Assembly (NCBI RefSeq): GCF_001949145.1
Contig: NW_019091593.1
Location: forward strand, 156,101-220,100
DNA: 64,000 nucleotides
Source: Acanthaster planci
Lineage: Eukaryota; Echinodermata; Asteroidea; Valvatida; Acanthasteridae
Direction: 5' to 3'
The notes under the pieces were generated by a model. It worked only from the letters and a program-made list of their open reading frames with translations, was not told the DNA's origin and made no database searches. Of the stretch, positions 9,470 through 21,400 are shown piece after piece. Within the stretch, counting starts at the first letter, position 1, and every line of letters begins with the position of its first letter. A program made the position numbers and the translations under genes.

Positions 9470-12400
9470 TCACTTCAGTTCGTAATATTTGCCCGTCCTT
9501 GGATCATAGTAGCAGTTTAGGCAGGGGTCGTACAGCAAGTCCAGCTCCTCATCCTCTTCGCTCTCGGTGAACACCTTGCTCGGGTCCTCACTACTTGTAG
9601 ACTTGGTCCTCGCTTTGTCCGTTCTGAATGCTGTTACAAAAAAAGAAACAAAAAAGTTTAAATTAACACACACATCAGGTCACCAGTTCAACACAAAAAC
9701 AAATGGTTTTTCACTACTTACTGGCGGGTGGAATTTGGAGTTGCATGACGTAAAACCGGGAGATTTACAAGATTTTCCGTTTTCAAAATTCTTCAAAAAA
9801 TTCTAACTTCATTAACTGGATGTTTACATCTACACGAATGACTGTCTGGTTTCTACTTGAATCAAACACACAACATCTGCTGATGCCGGAGTATTTCAGC
9901 CAGGCCTGCCGCCTGTTAAAATGAGCCCAGGTTGTGGGGTGTTACATAAGTTTCTTTTTGTTCCCGAAACTGGCACAGTCCGTGGCTAGCATCTTTTCAA
10001 TAGGGGCCAGATTAGCATGCAGCGGTATTGTATTGCTCATCACTGGACCGCTGGAGCGCTTTTGTCCATGGTGGTAATCCACTCGTATTGAATGCCTTAA
10101 ACAATGGTATAATCTTTCAAAACAATAACAGATTTCCTCCTTCGTTCACAGCTGAAAAAATGTTAGCAATTCCCAGCAGCTCGGTCTTTTGTTCCGAGTA
10201 CGGTCTTTTATTACAAGGCCTAGCTCTTTTGTCCGGTATCAGGCTCCCCAGCAGTATATAGCCAATACAGCTTTGCACAGTTACATCAAGTGAAATTACA
10301 TCCAAACCTGTACTTTGAAAAACTGCACCAGTGGACAGGCAACTTTTTACCACCGGATCAGTTTTGCGCTTTCCAATGAGACAAGACAAAAACAATCTAT
10401 GTCTAATAAGATTAAATTTAGAAATAAATTTCCAATTATGACTGAGACACATGATTAGTACACATGCTCCCCAGAAAATGTCTACTAGCAGGCGTATCGC
10501 TTGCTCAAAAGGCACCTATGGTGATTACATCTTTTGGACAGAGTTATCTATCTTGCGCCTTCGCCTTACAAATTTGATTTTCAAAGGAATTGCTGACAGC
10601 TCTACACAATGTAACATGCCGAGGAGTAATACTTTTTTGTTTACTAAAAAGCGGCAGATACTGAACAACCTCACCTGTGGGCATGTCCTTGCCTGGTGAC
10701 AGCATCACTGCCTCCTGGTGTGCTTTCAGCTTCTCGCTGGGCAGGACGATGGGTGGGCTGAAGAGATTGGACCAGTCCCTGGGAGCAGAAAAACAGTCAA
10801 TGATCTATATTGCTGTCCTGATCTATATTGCTGTTACCATGCAATAAGAACGTTATGTGCCAAAGGAAATATAAGAGACTCTACCATGACGCTCAGATCC
10901 CTTAAGTTTTCCCGTTCAGGATGAGGTGGACAGTTGATAAAGGACCTGACACTCACCTAAGCAACATATTTTTTCACATTCGCGAGTATTGCACATTGAC
11001 ATGAACCGCTCCCTTATTAGTATTCACTGACACGAATTGTATGTTCTCAAAACAACTCCAGGATCTTTTGATGTCAAGTGTATGTTATTAGGAAAGGACA
11101 CATGATTAATTACTACATAGACTTCAATATATCAGCTGGAATATCACTCCAAAAGCAATGCTTAATAATTTTCTTCACAAAACTACAACAAAACAAAGCA
11201 ATAAATACAGGAAATGGGTATAATACATTAAGAAATATATATAATGAAGCAGGATTGATGCGGTATAGGCAGGGGCAGGCATCTGGGACCTTTGCAAAAT
11301 GTTAGGTAGCAACCGCACTGCGTCGATAAAAACAACTGCAGCCATTGTAACAAGCACAAAGCAGCCAGTCAGAGGATTGGGCTACTCAATCTTTCCTTTG
11401 ATCAGTACGTACGCGCACGCACGTCGCAGTTGTTTTTATCGGCACGGTGGGGTTGCAACCTGGCATTTTGAGAATGTCCCGCATGTCCACCCTGGCCTAA
11501 ATGGAGTGACATGGTACATCAGCTTTGTCTTGTGGCATATGGACAGGGGAAAATTAGGTATTTTCAAAGCTGTGTGGAATGACAACTCATCTTCAAGTAA
11601 GTTTGATATAGTACAGAATGAACAGATGCAATATGAGCATAACTGTGAGGGAATTTTTACGAGTTTCAATTAGCAGGCTCAACATTTCAAAGATTTTCAA
11701 AACAAGCCAGCTTGACATATCAAACATCCCAATTGTACCTTGGGTTGGACTGCATGAGGGGGTTATTGCTGGATGGGAAATGCATCTCATCTTGGTAGCG
11801 GTGAGCTCTAAGAGCAGCATCCTGGCAAAAAGGAGAGAGAAAGTGATTACTACCCTACTGAAACATGAGGTTTAGTTGTCACACAATGAAGGGGAACACT
11901 CTGGGAAATCCCAATAACCAATTCTGGCGGACAGAATCTCGACAGAGCTAGTGAAAACAAATGTCCTCTTTTTTCTTTGCCTACCGGGAGTATGTTCATA
12001 CCAACAGTTGTACTGGATTCCGCCATTTCATTTTGTCAACAAAATCTTCCCTTTGCACTGTTCCCACACAAATCGGAAAACCACATTCCATGACTTTCAA
12101 GGACAGTTTTCTTTCTTGGATTTTCCAGGATAACCCTGATTTGGTCTGCCTAATGCCAAAAGTGGTCAGAAAATGGCTGATGTTCGGCCATAATGTCAAG
12201 CTCGTTTACACTTTTACTATACTCAAGTCACAACATTTTACAACCTCATGCTTAAGTAAACGACGTGAAATGACAAAATCAAATCAAGCTCAGTGCGAAG
12301 ATACTCATCTCACCGGAGGCCTGAAGGTGCTGTAGGTGGTCGCCGTGTCATCGCTGGAGCTGCTGAGGTCATCATCACCGTAGTTGTGAATGTCGAAGCT

Positions 12401-15400
12401 GTTGTTGGCTCGCTGGCGCTCGTCACCTGGCTCCTCCTCGTACATCTCCTCCAGCTGTTGCCGTCGGAGGCTGGCCAGCATGTTAGCCTCTAGCGAGGAG
12501 GCCAGGGAGGAGGAATTAGACTGATATCTCATCCAGTCATACTCCTGTTATCAAAAGAAGGCCATTTACATCTGCCTGCTCTTCATACACAAACATCGCA
12601 GTTCAAACTTAGCCATTTTACATGCGCTCGCTTAATCACTTTAATACTGATGGTATTCATTTTGGCCAAAAATTTTGGATTTAGCGTTATTAAAATGCCA
12701 CAAATGCTAATTCACACGAGTCATTTGAGCACTATTTTATTGGTACTTCTTACCAAAACCTTGTATATTTCTGGAGAAGTGATGATGCCCACGGAGTGAC
12801 ATATGCTACAACCGGCTTACACAGTGGCAAAGTTCAAGATAAACACACAGCCTGTCTAAACAGACTTCTAAGACTTTGAGTACACAAATCAAACAGAGAA
12901 TTAGCGTATAAATATCATCTAGAGGTGAGTGAAGGCATGCTTGATTGTTAAGCTTGTCAGCTGTGCCTTTGTAAACAAACAGGCCAATCATGTGTAAATG
13001 TCCTCCCAGTTGGACGTAATTAATTTCAATGTGAGCAAGTGCAGTTTAGGCTAGTCTGTCATGTCAATTAAAACGCGTTCAGTGCATGTGAGTCGGTGTG
13101 ATGCCAAACAGACAAGGCTAACATTGCCTGGGTGTAAAATGACCTATGATGCGCCTCATTTTGAACGTGTGCTGTCGAAACACCAAACTGCTCGCTGTCC
13201 TGCTACGGGACAATAACTCACGTCGGAGAGTCTGGGGTCACTCCTCGGAATCTCCCGCAGTCTCTTGGAGTGTATGCTGAGCCTGGAGATAGAGCCCCTG
13301 ACCGGTGAGACGGCTGACGCCCGCGCGTGTGACTCCAAGGCACTGGTGGTGAGCAGGGATTTCCTTGTTAGTTGAGGAGAGACACTTGCAGTGGGCTTTG
13401 GGGAGTCAAAGTCGTCCCTCTTGTGATCTGGGAATTCCCCTAAAGTGAATCCAGTAGTGAATAGATTACATTTAATAAGGCAACAAAACTGCTCCTAGCT
13501 TGAAATGAACTCCAAACAAGTCCTCGGATCCAAGAGCAAGACCATTACGTGCTTTAATATGCGAACCACATGGTGCACAATACATGAATCACCAAGACCT
13601 TTTGTTTTTCCTCTGGTCCAAGCAAGATTCATAACGTCTGCTAAGTGACCCCAAACTCACATGTGCCTTATCATAGTGCTGCCATGTTTGCCTTGTTCAT
13701 GGTAGACCTACTGGCAGTAGCTATACAACTTCACACATCAATAAAAGGGAACAGACTATTATTCCTTCCAGCCTCAGGGTGGTTACATTTCTTTGAATGA
13801 CAGAAAAGCAAAATGGCTGCCTCATTATGATATAGAGGTCTATACCTGATGAGCTGGGATGGGGCGAGCGTATCTGCCTGGGGCTAGGCGTTCTCCTGAT
13901 GATTGCATTATAGCGACTTCTCGGACTGTCTCCATTGATGCTGTTTAGTGGTGAGGGGGTACGGAGGGTGGGGTACTCGCCATCCACCGGGGGTGGCGGT
14001 GTCGGAGAAAACTTGGGTGGGCCCTCTGAGATCTTCTGTAACTGATGAGGATAATAACATTAGTTAAAAATCACAGTTTCAGTAAGACGCCAGATTTTAT
14101 GGCCTTTACATTTGGTTTCATGAAAAATCTCAACAACGGCTTTGTTATTGAAAATAATAAGAGTCCCATCGTTACAGGCAACACCGATGTACTGGCATTA
14201 ACATTTTAAATGTCTACAGGCAGAAAAGGAAAATGGCTGGTTCCAAATCCCTCATTTGTATTATAAACTGTGCAAGGAACGGAGACCAAAACAAGTCAAG
14301 AATGAAGACAGACTATGTGATACAGTCTCATATTACACACACGCATGGTGACACTCCGACAGACAGTAAATACAAATCTGTCAATACCATACAAGTTGCT
14401 AAAGGGGCCAAACTCTTCCAATGGGTTCCTTGCATTAGAAATGCATCTTTATGCTCAATTCTGAGAGCTCAGACCTTAATGAAAGACCTCTCTGATGCTC
14501 AGACCTCAATCAAAGCACGCCAACTTGGACCTCGTGCAATAGAAACTGGGCATTTCTACTGCAGAAAACGGAACCGCCTCAAGGTCGAGGATCTCAACTC
14601 CAGGAAACTCCAGGATTAAATCCAGGTCACTGAAACCATGTAACCCAAGGGCAGACTCGAAGCCAAGACTACCAAGAGGAGCCGCAGGTGCACTGATCTT
14701 TCAAAACTCTACCTGTAGTTTCTTGGGTTCCAGGTGTCGGTTCCTCTCGATCGGTCTAAGCGGAGCTGACCTTGGTGGTGAAGTGAAAGTGTAGATCTTC
14801 CCGTTTTCCTTGGACTGACTGTCTGTCGAGGGGACATTTGCATCCCCCCTGAATTCATGGCAAATTTAAGTTAAATTGGAAAAGAAAAATTGGGGGAGGG
14901 AACTCAACACAGATCATTCATTTGATCTATTTACTGCTGTGAATTTTTTCTTACTAATGCTTATTTTAAACATCATAAATAAAGAATGTTTTTTTCACAT
15001 TTTTCTTGTTTCGATAAATCAACTACGTGTACACTCAGAATTAAACAAAAGGGTTGTTGGCAAGGCTCGATTTAATGTAAACTATCCTCCGAAGTGTGCT
15101 CTTTGGTGGTCTGAGTGAAATGGACAAATGTTCAGCCGCAGGATAAGCAGCATCAAGAAGACCATATCAAGGAAAATCAAATCAAAGACCACTATCTTGG
15201 ATTCATCAACATGAAACAAACAACCACACGAACCTTCTTGAAAGTTTTAGTAATTATTACTTTGCTAAACTGAATTCAATGTACATGCACAGAACAACTA
15301 AATAAAAGTTTTCAAGAGTAAGACTGTAAGATCCCACATTTAAAGGCTATATCAAAAAAGGACACAAGAGTAATTTCTATTACTACCTTGTCTGCTTGTT

Positions 15401-18400
15401 AGTACGTTTTGAAGCATTAGGCGGTTTAGGTCTTGTGTGGTTTCTGTACTCCTCTGCACTCCTTGGTGTTGCCAATGAATGTACATCAGTGATTCTAGAA
15501 CCAGTAGTGTCTCTTACACCTGTTAAGTAAATTTAAAAATCCTAATTATATTTGTCTAGCACCAACTGTCATTCAATTCTTTCAATATTCTGACCAAAAA
15601 TTGTCAAAGTTTGTTGTAGTGGAGAGGTAATTTGAATAACGAACAAATAAAAACAGTGCACAATAGCTGGTCAATAAAATATCTCCATAATGTAATTCAC
15701 TGCTTGGCTAACAATCCTTCTTGTTCAAAGCTGTTTTTGCATAGCTGAAACAACTTCCTGAATACTCCGGTATTTGTAGGGAATTATACTTGTACTATTT
15801 TATAAATGAGGTATAAATGCACTACAGGCTCAATATGTGCAGATGATACTGAAGCAGTATTCTAACTACACAATATGACTATCATATCATTTCAGCCTCG
15901 TTGTACCTGAAGGTGGTTCTGTCCCTGATGATCCTCCAGGTTCCCTCTTTTCCTTACGCCCACTTTTTGGCATGCCCCCTCCTTCTCCCCGTCCCTTCTC
16001 CTTCTGCCTCTGTGCCTCCTCACTCTCCGACAGGCTGTCCATCCGGTTCAGCAGAGGCCGGTCGGCTTTCTTCCTCCGCCTCTGGACACGCCCCTTCTTG
16101 GGGTTCCTGCCAGCTAGGTCGTCGCTTTCTGACAGGCTGTCTGCGGGGGGTCTCGGCCTGTCCGACCCCTGACCCCCGTCCCCATTGTCTGCACCCTCCG
16201 CGTTTGCCTGGATCCGCGAGGAGGCGTACTTCAAGATGGCGGCGTCCGACACCCTACTCGGTCGGTCGACGTCGCTGGATTCTTCTGAGTCCTTCCTCTG
16301 AGAGCTGCTGCCAGTGTACCTGCTCTGGTCATAGCCGCCCCGGCCCGACGTACTGGTGTCGCTGCCGGCAGACTGGCTGTCCCCTCGCTCCCGCTTCCCG
16401 CTGTTGGGCCGGACTTTGACCACGCGCCGGGATTTGTCCCCAGATTTCTGACGGGGAGGGTGGGGCTGAACAAAGTTGTCTTCCTTGCTGGCCTCTGACC
16501 CAGCTGACCATGTATTGCTTCCTTTAAGCGTACCTTGGTGAATGAGAAAAATGCACAATCCTTAAATGCCTTCACTAAACTTTGAGGGTAGGCCGGACAT
16601 TTACCACAAAGACTCCTACACAAAGCCAAAACTTACTACTACATCCACATGTCCATACACTTTCAAAGATGACATTAATAGGTTTGGGAAAATCTCTATG
16701 AGAACGAAATTTACTGCTACAGTTCCTTCATGGATTTATGATTTTCCCTGGGGGGGATGAGATTTGAGTTCATTTCAAACAGACTGGTAACTCAGATAAC
16801 TAAGGGAGAAAAAATTTCTGTCACTTGCTGCAAAATGGCAATAATTTAAACTACACAGCATAAACATGAGCAACCCCTCAGCTTAATCAATCTAAGCTTA
16901 CGGTTACCATACCTTTGTCCACACGTGTCTCCAGATCAGCCAAGTCAGTGCCTGGATCAGAGATTTGCCGCTGACGGCTGTGCACAGTCAGCGTATCAAC
17001 TTCTTTTTTAGCAGACACGATCCTTTCACTTGCTAGTGGATCCCCTGAAATCAGTTTCATATACAGGTTCAGGTCTTACAAGGCCAACTGAATGACTTCT
17101 TATTTCATGGATTTTGACATTTCCCACGTAGGTACACATATTGAAATTGATCTGTTGAACTTCCAGTTCTGAAGATATTACACAAGCACTTCTTGACAAA
17201 AAAGCAAAATGTGTTTAACAGCCTAACAAGAAGCTTGCTCAATCTTGCTGATAGGAACAGAATCAGTTGTCACACTTTATCAATGATTATGGAGCCAGTT
17301 TGTTTCACACAGATCTAAATTTCGATCTGTGATCCCGACGCGGTTCCCTCCATCCATCAGGCGGGTTCTGGTGAAAGTGAACCAATGACGAATGACTGAT
17401 CATGACCCAGATTTATGTGAAACTAACAGGGCCTACAGCTTTCCTGATTCAAGCAGTGCATGAAAATCAGAGCTAGACTGTGTTTGCATTCCCATGTCCA
17501 AACTTCAAAAATGTGAGTCAAGTGACACATAATTTATAATTTCAGTTCTGGAAAAGGAAGAATGCCAGGAAGGACGGGAAATATTTTAACTTCAAAGCAG
17601 TATTACGTTACTCAACATTTAAACTTGTATTTTTATAGAGAATTCCCACATCTGAATGTTGATTATCGGCCATGCATCACTTGGGTTTGGTCAACTTTAC
17701 TAAATTGCCAGCCTGACAAAATTAATGACAGTGTGAGGACCTTATCTGACACACTCTTTCAAAGATTCCTCATACCTTCCTGCTTCTGTGCCCTTGAGTG
17801 TGAGGACCGACTGCTTCTACTGCTGGCACTCTCACTGCCCTGGAGAATCAAATGAAAAAAAAATGTAGATAAACTTGCACCATTAACCTGAACATCATTC
17901 CGTTTCTCATTAAACTTGGGAAGCCTATTCGCTATCCCAACTGGACACCAGCACACCCAGTCTTCTGAGGTTTTAAATCAATCTCAGCATTATAATACAC
18001 ACATCTGTGTCAATGGACACTGGATTTGCCATCTACAATTTTTAGGCAGTCAAAAGGAAAAACAGAACTTCTCAGTTAAATCACTGACAGAATCTTTTAC
18101 CAAGTACCAGTGACAAGGCAGAGGTGACTCGACTCACAGGCTCAAGGCTGGAGACCATTTAATAGTTTATTAGGAATGCTCATTCAAAGTGGTATTTTTC
18201 GCTGTCGGAAGAGTTAACTTCCAAGTTCAAACATATACGCTTGTTTCATAGTTGTGGGGACCACACACATGTTGAAAAACAGATGCTGTGGGGTCAAAAA
18301 AATGTCACAAGGACACATGTCATAACTAAATATCAACTTTCCCGACACAAGCAATGAGCCAGTTCGGTATTTCAAAAAGCCGAGGTCTTTACGGGAACAA

Positions 18401-21400
18401 AGCGAGCGTGAGTCAGCATATGGCTGCACTGATAGGACAAACTATTGCCCACGTGCATGCTGCTGTTCCCAGACAATGTCGTACTGTGCTCTTGGAATAC
18501 GGAACTGGCTCATTGTCCCCTCATTGCATTGAAGGCCCACCCATATATAGTCATGGAGATTCAGCATGACTACGTATTGTTGAATGGTAGTTACAGAAGG
18601 AACAAATTCGTTATTGGGATCATTGCTGGCCCCCTAACTCAATCCCAAATTTCTCCATGAAAGAAACTGCCCTTCTCAACACAAGGCCTGCCAGGGCAAC
18701 AGCTTCGGCAACACCCCAACCTAAACCCAAGTGACACTCCTAGGTCTGACTCACCTCTCTCTGACTGCCGGCTGATGCTGGCTTCTTCCCTGCTCCTATG
18801 GCCGGCACAGGCACCTTGCTGCCGAAGGCAATGTGCATGGGTCTGTCCTTGCGCCCTCTCATGCTTGAGTTAAGATCCACTGAACACACAGCGGGCAAAG
18901 AAACTGATGTCAGTAGACAAGATTCTTAATAGTCAAATAATTACTAAGTACATTTGATACCTTATTGTGGACTGAGCATGGTGGGTATTTTGCCATAATC
19001 AGGGGGAAGAGTTGAGGAAGCTGAAAAAATCCAGAAAAAATATGCCTCCTTCACAGTACTCAACTGTTTCATTCAAACTACGGTTTGCATGCTAAGTTAT
19101 GAGTGTAAAATTTGTTTGGGAGTTGAAAAACTTGCAAAAAATTTATATTCACTGTGGAAACACTAATAACACGACTGGTCCTCCTTTTTGCATCTGACAT
19201 CAGTAAAGTAATGTTATTATACCCTAAAAAAAGAGATATTGTTTCATTGTACTTTTTGCAACAGACCTCGATCATGGGGCAGCCATATTGCTTTTCTACC
19301 ATTCAAACCTGGCTGGAAGGGAATATAGTCTGTTCCCGTTTTCAATATTAAGTGGAGTTTTATTACTATTGCTGGGTCTACAGGGAACAAGACAAACATG
19401 GCCGCATCAAGATTAAGGTCTTTCATTGCCAGAAACATTGATAACAACTTGACCGAGTCACTGATCCGTACCTGGTTCAGTTGAGGAGCAAGGCCTGCTG
19501 TCTGGTCTCAATTTGAACTCGGCATGTCTGAGCTTACTCATGTTGAGCACCTGCGTCTGACATGTCACGTCTGCGGCAAACTGGCAAGATTTAGGGATGC
19601 CGTCCAGTTCTGTGTTGTTTGTGGGTGGACTGCAGTCGTACAGGTCTGGAAGAACAAATCAGAACCCTTGAATGTGTTATTGTCAACGCCTAGGCAAGAG
19701 ACTTTCCTACTGGTACAAAAAGAACAAGTTGAAAGGAATTCTCTTTTTGAAAGGAATGCACTTTTGAGGCAAACCCTACAGTGTGCATAAATTAGTGTTG
19801 TGAGCCAAGTCCACAAGTCCCTGCAGGTCCATCATGAGTCATCTATTCTTAGGCCTAGTCACAAGCTGTTGAAATGAAGACAAAAGCATTCCTTCATCAT
19901 TGCTGTTCAACCCGTTACTTCTGAGAGGTTCTTGTGAAAGGAATTGCGACTAGATTTGTGAAAGGATTTGACTGAGGACATGACGGATAGGACAGACTCC
20001 ACTAGAATTAAAACTTACATGTGTACTGAATGCATACAAAATGTCAGACAGAAAAAACAGCTATGAATACAATGTGTCAGTTCACAACATAATGGCCGGA
20101 CGAGCATGTGTCTTTATTTACCATCAGTCCAAAAGATCAAGTGATCTGATGTTGGCTACATTCTGATAAGAACAGTCTTTAGTTTGCTGAGCTTCACAGT
20201 GGTCTTCAGCTGTTATGCTTCCCTTTTTTTCAGAAACTTGTTCTTGCAATGGACCAACTGCTTCACAAACCGGTAAGATGCCGAGCATGGACTGTTTCTT
20301 ACACGAGGTGCCTGGAAAGTTACGTGTTTGCCACAACTCCGACTGGTTTTTAGAAAACTGTACTTCACAACGTACTTGCCACTATAGCTTCAGATTATTA
20401 TGGTATTTAGCTCTGGGCACAAATGAAATGATTGGCACTTGAGTAACTGTTATCCTTACCATCATCATCGGTATCGTCAGGTGGTTGGGTCTTCATGGTG
20501 AAGATCTTGCGCAGGTGACAGCTGGCGCACACTATGAGGCTATCCAGAGCTTTGTACGTCTGTCCACGGAATGCCTCACTGACAATGGAGACCAGGTCAA
20601 TGCACAGGTTTAACCACTGTGGAGGAACAGATATGGGCACTCATTTATAGATAGTTTTAGTTGTTTAATGAGAACAACAATTTTCTGCGTTGAGGCAGGT
20701 ATTTTGTGTGTTTGTGTTGAGTTTGCAACCGTCTAAGTTTTTATGCAATGCTACATGAACAGCCATGTAATCAAGGCCATCACAATACTAGTCACAAGTT
20801 ACAGGGTGAATGACGACAATGAAATACATTTGTTTCATCAGTCCACTCCAACAGCCTGTGACGAATTCAACAGGATGTTGTGTGCAGTCTTGTGATGGTC
20901 TTAATAAGGGGTCTCTACAACATATGTGGAACATACTACCAATTTTATATGGTTCTTCATCCCTTGAAGGTATACATTTTGAGCACTGCATACTCGGTTG
21001 TCTCGCACTTGCTCTTTCCTTCTATTTCCTTTGAAAGTTATTTTACCATTCAATGTATTAACGCATTATTTGTGGGAGAGAGTCAGGCACCAATGGTGCC
21101 CCCCCCATCACGAGTAGCCATGTTATAATTGAGTTGTTTTCCCGAGTTAAACTAGTTTTCATACCAAAAAATGAGGTAGTAAATTGAGAATTAAGCTTGA
21201 AATATGACAGTGTGGATGAATATGAAAAGAAATCAGGGCAAAAAGATATGCTGAAAATGTCTTAGCATTTGTGCACAGACTTGAACCTGAGACACCTGTG
21301 AGTTGTGAGTCCAATGAGCTAAATACCTTCCAATGTAAAGTACTCGGTCAACAATAAACAAGTTCCACTAACAACCATTGCTGACAACTAGTTAATTTTT

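Noticed and set aside
10117-10515. 132-codon minus-strand frame
   Set aside because: Sits inside the intron between the exons 9470-9630 and 10675-10778; no conserved residues and out of phase with the gene.
14233-14619. 128-codon plus-strand frame
   Set aside because: Lies in a CFAP20DC intron on the opposite strand, with no domain and no splice-supported extension.
15901-16419. 172-codon plus-strand frame
   Set aside because: Shadow of the large GC-rich CFAP20DC exon read on the other strand.
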